A stretch of DNA of 64,000 nt from Microbacterium sp. BR1 (GTDB lineage Bacteria > Actinomycetota > Actinomycetes > Actinomycetales > Microbacteriaceae). Of this stretch, positions 60,736 to 64,000 are shown piece after piece (the stretch's first letter is position 1; every line of letters begins with the position of its first letter). Below the pieces are notes generated by a model. It made no database searches, had not been told where the DNA came from, and saw only the letters and a program-made list of their open reading frames with translations. The position numbers were made by a program, and so were the translations under genes. The stretch spans positions 248,001 through 312,000 of the forward strand of contig NZ_NMUN01000010.1 of the NCBI RefSeq assembly GCF_002812725.1, given 5' to 3'.

Positions 60736-61938
60736 GTGCTGAAGACGACGGAGTCCCAGGATCCAGCGGTGCTCGACTATCCCGGCGATCTGCTCGGGTT
60801 CGCCGATGCCCTGACCGACGTGGAGCGAGCCAAGCTGGCGCTCCTGCGCGAGCACCTGAACACCCGGGTGCGCCCGCTCCTGATCCCGGCCTGGGAGGCC
60901 GGGGAGTGCCCAGCCGAGATCCGCGGGCCCCTCGCCGCGCTGCGACTGGAGGACGACCCGGCCCTGCTGGGCGACGACGGCAGGCCGAGCGCGCTCTATC
61001 AGGGCTTCAAGACCGTGGAACTGTCACGGCTCGACCTCGGCGTCTCGATCATCTACGGCGGACAGGTGGGGATGTTCCGCACGCTCGTTCTCGAGGGCGG
61101 CAGTCCCGAGCAGATAGCCGCCTGGGACGACGACATCCTCGCGTTTCGCAAGACGGGGTGCTTCGCCCTGACGGAACCGGAGCACGGCTCCGACATCGCG
61201 GGCGGGCTGTCTACGACAGCGCGCCGTGCCGGGGACGGCTGGGTGATCGAGGGCCGGAAGCGGTGGATCGGCAACGCGACCATCTCGGACGAGTTGTGCG
61301 TCGTTGCGCGCGAGCAGGATGGCGATCGGGTCCTCGCCTTCCTCGTTCCGGCGACGGCCCCGGGCGTGACGCTCTCCGTCATCGAGGGCAAAGCCGCTCT
61401 GCGTCACGTGCACAACGCCGAGATCGTCCTGGACGAGGTCTACGTCCCGGACGAGGCGCGGCTGCCGCGGATCGAGTCCTTTCACGACATCAATCGAGCG
61501 TTCCGGACGCTGCGTCCGGTGATCGCATGGAACTCGGTCGGGATGCAGCTGGGCGCGTATGACGCGGCCCTTCGGTACGCGAAGGAGCGCATCCAGTTCG
61601 GCGGTCCGATCGCGGGCTACCAGCTCATCCAGGAGAAGCTCGTCCAGATCGTCGCCAACATCGCGCAGACTCTCGCGCTGGCCGTGCGAACGGCGACGCA
61701 TCCCGTGACGGATGACGTGGCCCCGAGCATGATCAAGCTCGTGGCCGCCGATCGGCTGCGCGAGTCCGTCGCGCTCGCGCGCGAGATCGTGGGCGGTGAC
61801 GGGCTGTTGCTGAAGAACGACGTGGTGCGGTTCTTCGTGGATGCCGAGGCGATGTACACGTTCGAGGGAACGCGCGAGATGAACGTCCTCATCGTGGGCA
61901 GAGCGATCACGGGGATCAGCGCGTTCACTCGCGGCTGA
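60736..61938 (+). CDS. Acyl-CoA dehydrogenase (glutaryl-CoA dehydrogenase-like)
   Basis: 400 residues. FAD enzyme oxidising the alpha-beta bond of an acyl-CoA. Typical parts are TGCFALTEPEHGSDIAGGLS, RKRWIGNATISDELCVVARE, and the C-terminal MYTFEGTREMNVLIVGRAIT (catalytic Glu), close to GcdH. GTG 60736 has TACGGT 6 nt upstream. It is first of a row of CoA-pathway genes on the plus strand, but separated from MaoC by 112 bp with its own palindrome. Confidence 0.9.
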   Translation: MLKTTESQDPAVLDYPGDLLGFADALTDVERAKLALLREHLNTRVRPLLIPAWEAGECPAEIRGPLAALRLEDDPALLGDDGRPSALYQGFKTVELSRLDLGVSIIYGGQVGMFRTLVLEGGSPEQIAAWDDDILAFRKTGCFALTEPEHGSDIAGGLSTTARRAGDGWVIEGRKRWIGNATISDELCVVAREQDGDRVLAFLVPATAPGVTLSVIEGKAALRHVHNAEIVLDEVYVPDEARLPRIESFHDINRAFRTLRPVIAWNSVGMQLGAYDAALRYAKERIQFGGPIAGYQLIQEKLVQIVANIAQTLALAVRTATHPVTDDVAPSMIKLVAADRLRESVALAREIVGGDGLLLKNDVVRFFVDAEAMYTFEGTREMNVLIVGRAITGISAFTRG

Positions 61939-61976
61939 TGCCCACCCCGGCCCCGAGACGCCCCACGCCTCAACTT

Positions 61977-61989
61977 TCAGGTAACCTGA
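61977..61989. promoter_or_regulatory. Perfect palindrome upstream of the MaoC gene
   Basis: TCAGGT A ACCTGA, 62 bp before the MaoC start and 39 bp past the acyl-CoA dehydrogenase stop. Related to the site at 60711-60723. Likely bound by a TetR- or GntR-type regulator encoded elsewhere. Confidence 0.7.
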
Positions 61990-62050
61990 CAAACGACCGT
62001 CGGTAGCCGAATCTCGCATCGACGACCAGGACTCGACGAGGAGTACACGA

Positions 62051-62509
62051 ATGACCAGCGGACTGTCCGTCGCGATCGGCGACCTTCCCTCGATCCAGGG
62101 GAGTACCTTCGGGCCCTCCGACTGGCTCGAGATCACCCAGGAACAGGTGAACGACTACGCGCGCTTGAGCGGCGACATGAACCCCATCCACATCGATCCG
62201 GAGTTCGCGGCGTCGACGCCGTACGGCGGGACGATCGTGCACGGCCTGTTCACCCTGAGCCTGGTCGTTCCGCTCATGGCCGGCATCTTCGAGGTCACCG
62301 ACGTGGGCATGGGCATCAACTACGGGTCGAACAAGCTCCGCTTCCCGGCCCCCGTTCCCGTCGGATCGCGTGTCCGTCTGCGCGGTGTCGTGTCATCCGT
62401 CACCGAGGTGCCGGGCGGCTTCCAGGTCGAGGTGCCCGTGACGGTCGAGGTCGAGGGCGGCGAGAAGCCCGTCCTCGCGACCGAGCTCGTCCTGAGGTTC
62501 TACCGATGA
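62051..62509 (+). CDS. MaoC-family enoyl-CoA hydratase
   Basis: 152 residues with a hot-dog fold. The hydratase motif is YARLSGDMNPIHIDPEFAAS (Asp and His catalytic), and ATPYGGTIVHGLF-like TPYGGTIVHGLFTL follows. Would hydrate an enoyl-CoA, the step after the dehydrogenase. ATG with GACGAGGAG upstream. It overlaps the SDR gene by 4 bp. Confidence 0.92.
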   Translation: MTSGLSVAIGDLPSIQGSTFGPSDWLEITQEQVNDYARLSGDMNPIHIDPEFAASTPYGGTIVHGLFTLSLVVPLMAGIFEVTDVGMGINYGSNKLRFPAPVPVGSRVRLRGVVSSVTEVPGGFQVEVPVTVEVEGGEKPVLATELVLRFYR

Positions 62510-63420
62510 GCGCGGCCGAACGGGTACGGCTGGATGGCAAGGCGGCGATCGTCACCGGCGCTGGCCGGAGTCTCGGCAAGGCGTACGCGATCGCGCTGGC
62601 CGACGCCGGTGCCGCGGTCGTCGTCAACGACGTCGACGACGTCACGGCACGCGAAACGGTCGCCGAGATCCGCGCGGCCGGTGGCCGGGCGATTGCGGTC
62701 GTCGGTCCGGTCGGCCCGACCGAGACGGCCGAGTCGCTCGTCGCCGCGGCCGTGCACGAGTTCGGACGCCTCGACATCCTCGTCGCCAACGCGGGCGTGT
62801 TGCGTGATCGGGTGCTCTGGAAGATGTCGGATGACGACTTCGACCTGGTGGCCGAGACCCACCTGCGCGGCTCCTTCACCTGTGCGCGTGCCGCCGCGAT
62901 CGAGATGCGCCAGCGGGGGGAAGGTGGCCGGATCATCCTGGTCGGCTCGCCCGCCGGGCAGTACGGGAGCTTCGGGCAGACGAACTACGCGGCTGTCAAG
63001 GCGGGTCTGGTCGCCATGGCACGCACGCTCTCGCTCGAGCTGGCGCGCGCAGAGATCACGGCGAACGCCATCATCCCGACCGCACTCTCGCCGATGACCG
63101 CGACGATCCCCGCGTACACGCAGGTCTACGAGGACTATGTGGCGGGCAGGGGCATTCCGACCGAGTACCGGCGCGACCACGCGCTCGGGACGGCCGAGGA
63201 CGTCGCGGCGCTCGTCGTCTGGCTCGCCTCGGCCGACGCGGCGGACGTGACCGGGCAGGCGATCGGCATCGGCGGGGATCGCCTCACGATGTACTCCCAC
63301 CCGCAGGTGCTGCGCACGCTCGATCAGGATGGCGGCTGGAGGCCCGAACAGATCGGCCGGGCTTGGCGAGACGAACTCCACGGCCTGGCGCAGCGCTCCG
63401 GCCCGGGCGCGGGAGAGTAG
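62506..63420 (+). CDS. SDR-family 3-hydroxyacyl-CoA dehydrogenase-like protein
   Basis: 304 residues. NAD(P) motif AAIVTGAGRSLGKAYAIALA, VNDVDD for the cofactor ribose, NAG in LVANAGVLRDRVLWKMSDDD, and the active site VGSPAGQYG and NYAAVKAGLVAMA (Tyr-x3-Lys). It resembles the SDR part of multifunctional enzyme 2, so 3-hydroxyacyl-CoA oxidation fits the neighbours. ATG overlaps the MaoC stop. Confidence 0.9.
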   Translation: MSAAERVRLDGKAAIVTGAGRSLGKAYAIALADAGAAVVVNDVDDVTARETVAEIRAAGGRAIAVVGPVGPTETAESLVAAAVHEFGRLDILVANAGVLRDRVLWKMSDDDFDLVAETHLRGSFTCARAAAIEMRQRGEGGRIILVGSPAGQYGSFGQTNYAAVKAGLVAMARTLSLELARAEITANAIIPTALSPMTATIPAYTQVYEDYVAGRGIPTEYRRDHALGTAEDVAALVVWLASADAADVTGQAIGIGGDRLTMYSHPQVLRTLDQDGGWRPEQIGRAWRDELHGLAQRSGPGAGE

Positions 63421-63425
63421 CGATC

Positions 63426-64000
63426 GTGGAGGGGCACTACTCCGACCTCTGGCAGGCGATCGCGAGCGCAGACCCGGACCGTCTCGCGCTCAAGACCGTC
63501 GACGGCGAGACATGGACATACGGGCGGTTCGCGCGCGAGGCCGGGTCGCTGGCTGCGTGGCTCGAGCGCTCCGGGGTGCGCCCCGGTGACACCGTCGCGA
63601 TGCTGCTGCACAACCGCGCCGAGTTCCTCATCACGTTCTTCGCGTGTCTGGCCGCCGGCATCACACCCGTGCCGCTGAACTTCCGGCTGCGCCCCGCCGA
63701 GGTCGCGGCGCTCCTGGATGATTCCGGCTCGTCGGTGCTGATTCATCCCGCGTCGCTGGCCGACGTGGCCACCGAGGCCGCGCAGCTCGCCGACGTCGAC
63801 GTCACGCTCGTGAGCGTCGATGAGGGCGAGGGGATCGCGGCGGGCGCGATCTCGTGGGCCGAGACGGTCGCCGGTGATGAGCCGCTTCCGCCGCATGCCC
63901 CCGCGGACGGCGAACTGTGGATCTACACCGGTGGCACGACCGGACGTCCGAAGGCCGTGCGGTGGAGCGCGCCGAGCTTCTTCGAGGTGCAGTTGTTCGC
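63426..64000 (+). CDS. AMP-dependent acyl-CoA synthetase, N-terminal part (cut by window end)
   Basis: 191 residues visible from GTG 63426, five bases after the SDR stop, with GGGAGAG upstream. The N-terminal ANL domain shows RPGDTVAMLLHNRAEFLITF and AAGITPVPLNFRLRPAEVAA, and the AMP-binding loop WIYTGGTTGRPKAVRW is complete. It would activate the acid substrate with CoA. Being the last visible gene of the row, it fits a peripheral pathway for an aromatic or branched acid; the substrate cannot be told. Confidence 0.88.
   Translation, partial: MEGHYSDLWQAIASADPDRLALKTVDGETWTYGRFAREAGSLAAWLERSGVRPGDTVAMLLHNRAEFLITFFACLAAGITPVPLNFRLRPAEVAALLDDSGSSVLIHPASLADVATEAAQLADVDVTLVSVDEGEGIAAGAISWAETVAGDEPLPPHAPADGELWIYTGGTTGRPKAVRWSAPSFFEVQLF

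Overview
The window is high-GC DNA from an actinobacterium, most likely Microbacteriaceae and probably Microbacterium. The evidence is the very high G+C at third codon positions, lineage-typical genes (DUF3073, a DUF222/HNH protein with an actinobacterial SOS box, HtaA-type haem proteins, DtxR-type iron boxes, a GH15 trehalase-like enzyme) and pervasive leaderless promoters. About 24 genes have a TANNNT -10 hexamer ending 5-7 nt before an ATG/GTG, and many of these lack a Shine-Dalgarno site. No rRNA, tRNA or CRISPR array was seen.

Layout. 1-4 kb: accessory edge with the end of an IS1182-like element, a TM2-PASTA-Ltp surface protein and a two-component system. 4-5.8 kb: purD and a sterol-carrier-like protein around an inverted repeat. 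5.8-12.8 kb: divergent haem-uptake locus (hmuTUV versus a large HtaA-domain surface protein) with two DtxR-type boxes between. 12.9-14.2 kb: DUF222-HNH protein with an SOS box over its start codon. 14.2-20.4 kb: purM-purF, a DrrAB-like ABC exporter, DUF3073 and a universal stress protein. 20.4-24.4 kb: autoregulated PadR/DUF4097 and TipA-like MerR units, a small membrane protein and topoisomerase IB. 24.5-30 kb: an RND transporter whose 3' end overlaps a convergent membrane-protein gene, and an aldose epimerase. 30-32.5 kb: a DEAD-box helicase with a structured leader and Arg-rich repeats. 32.6-36.5 kb: a type III PKS / methyltransferase / FAD monooxygenase operon facing a UbiA prenyltransferase; the PKS carries a one-base frameshift. 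36.6-40.3 kb: VOC protein, glucose-6-phosphate dehydrogenase and GH15 hydrolase. 40.4-44.5 kb: NatAB-like ABC transporter and a two-component system. 44.6-56.7 kb: exonuclease III, pyrE, a HAD phosphatase, an MntR/MntH pair with perfect operators, an rRNA/tRNA methylase, a MATE pump, an M13 peptidase, a catalytically dead beta-lactamase-like protein and a PadR regulator. 56.8-60.6 kb: MarR-metF-purU-ligM, a tetrahydrofolate-dependent aromatic O-demethylation unit with C1 recycling. 60.7-64 kb: acyl-CoA dehydrogenase, MaoC hydratase, SDR and acyl-CoA synthetase (cut by the window end), a CoA-dependent catabolic operon with two related palindromes.

Taken together the window mixes housekeeping purine/pyrimidine genes with metal and haem acquisition, stress regulators, and two metabolic modules of interest: the phenolic-lipid-like type III PKS locus and the methoxy-aromatic demethylation locus beside a CoA-dependent degradation operon.
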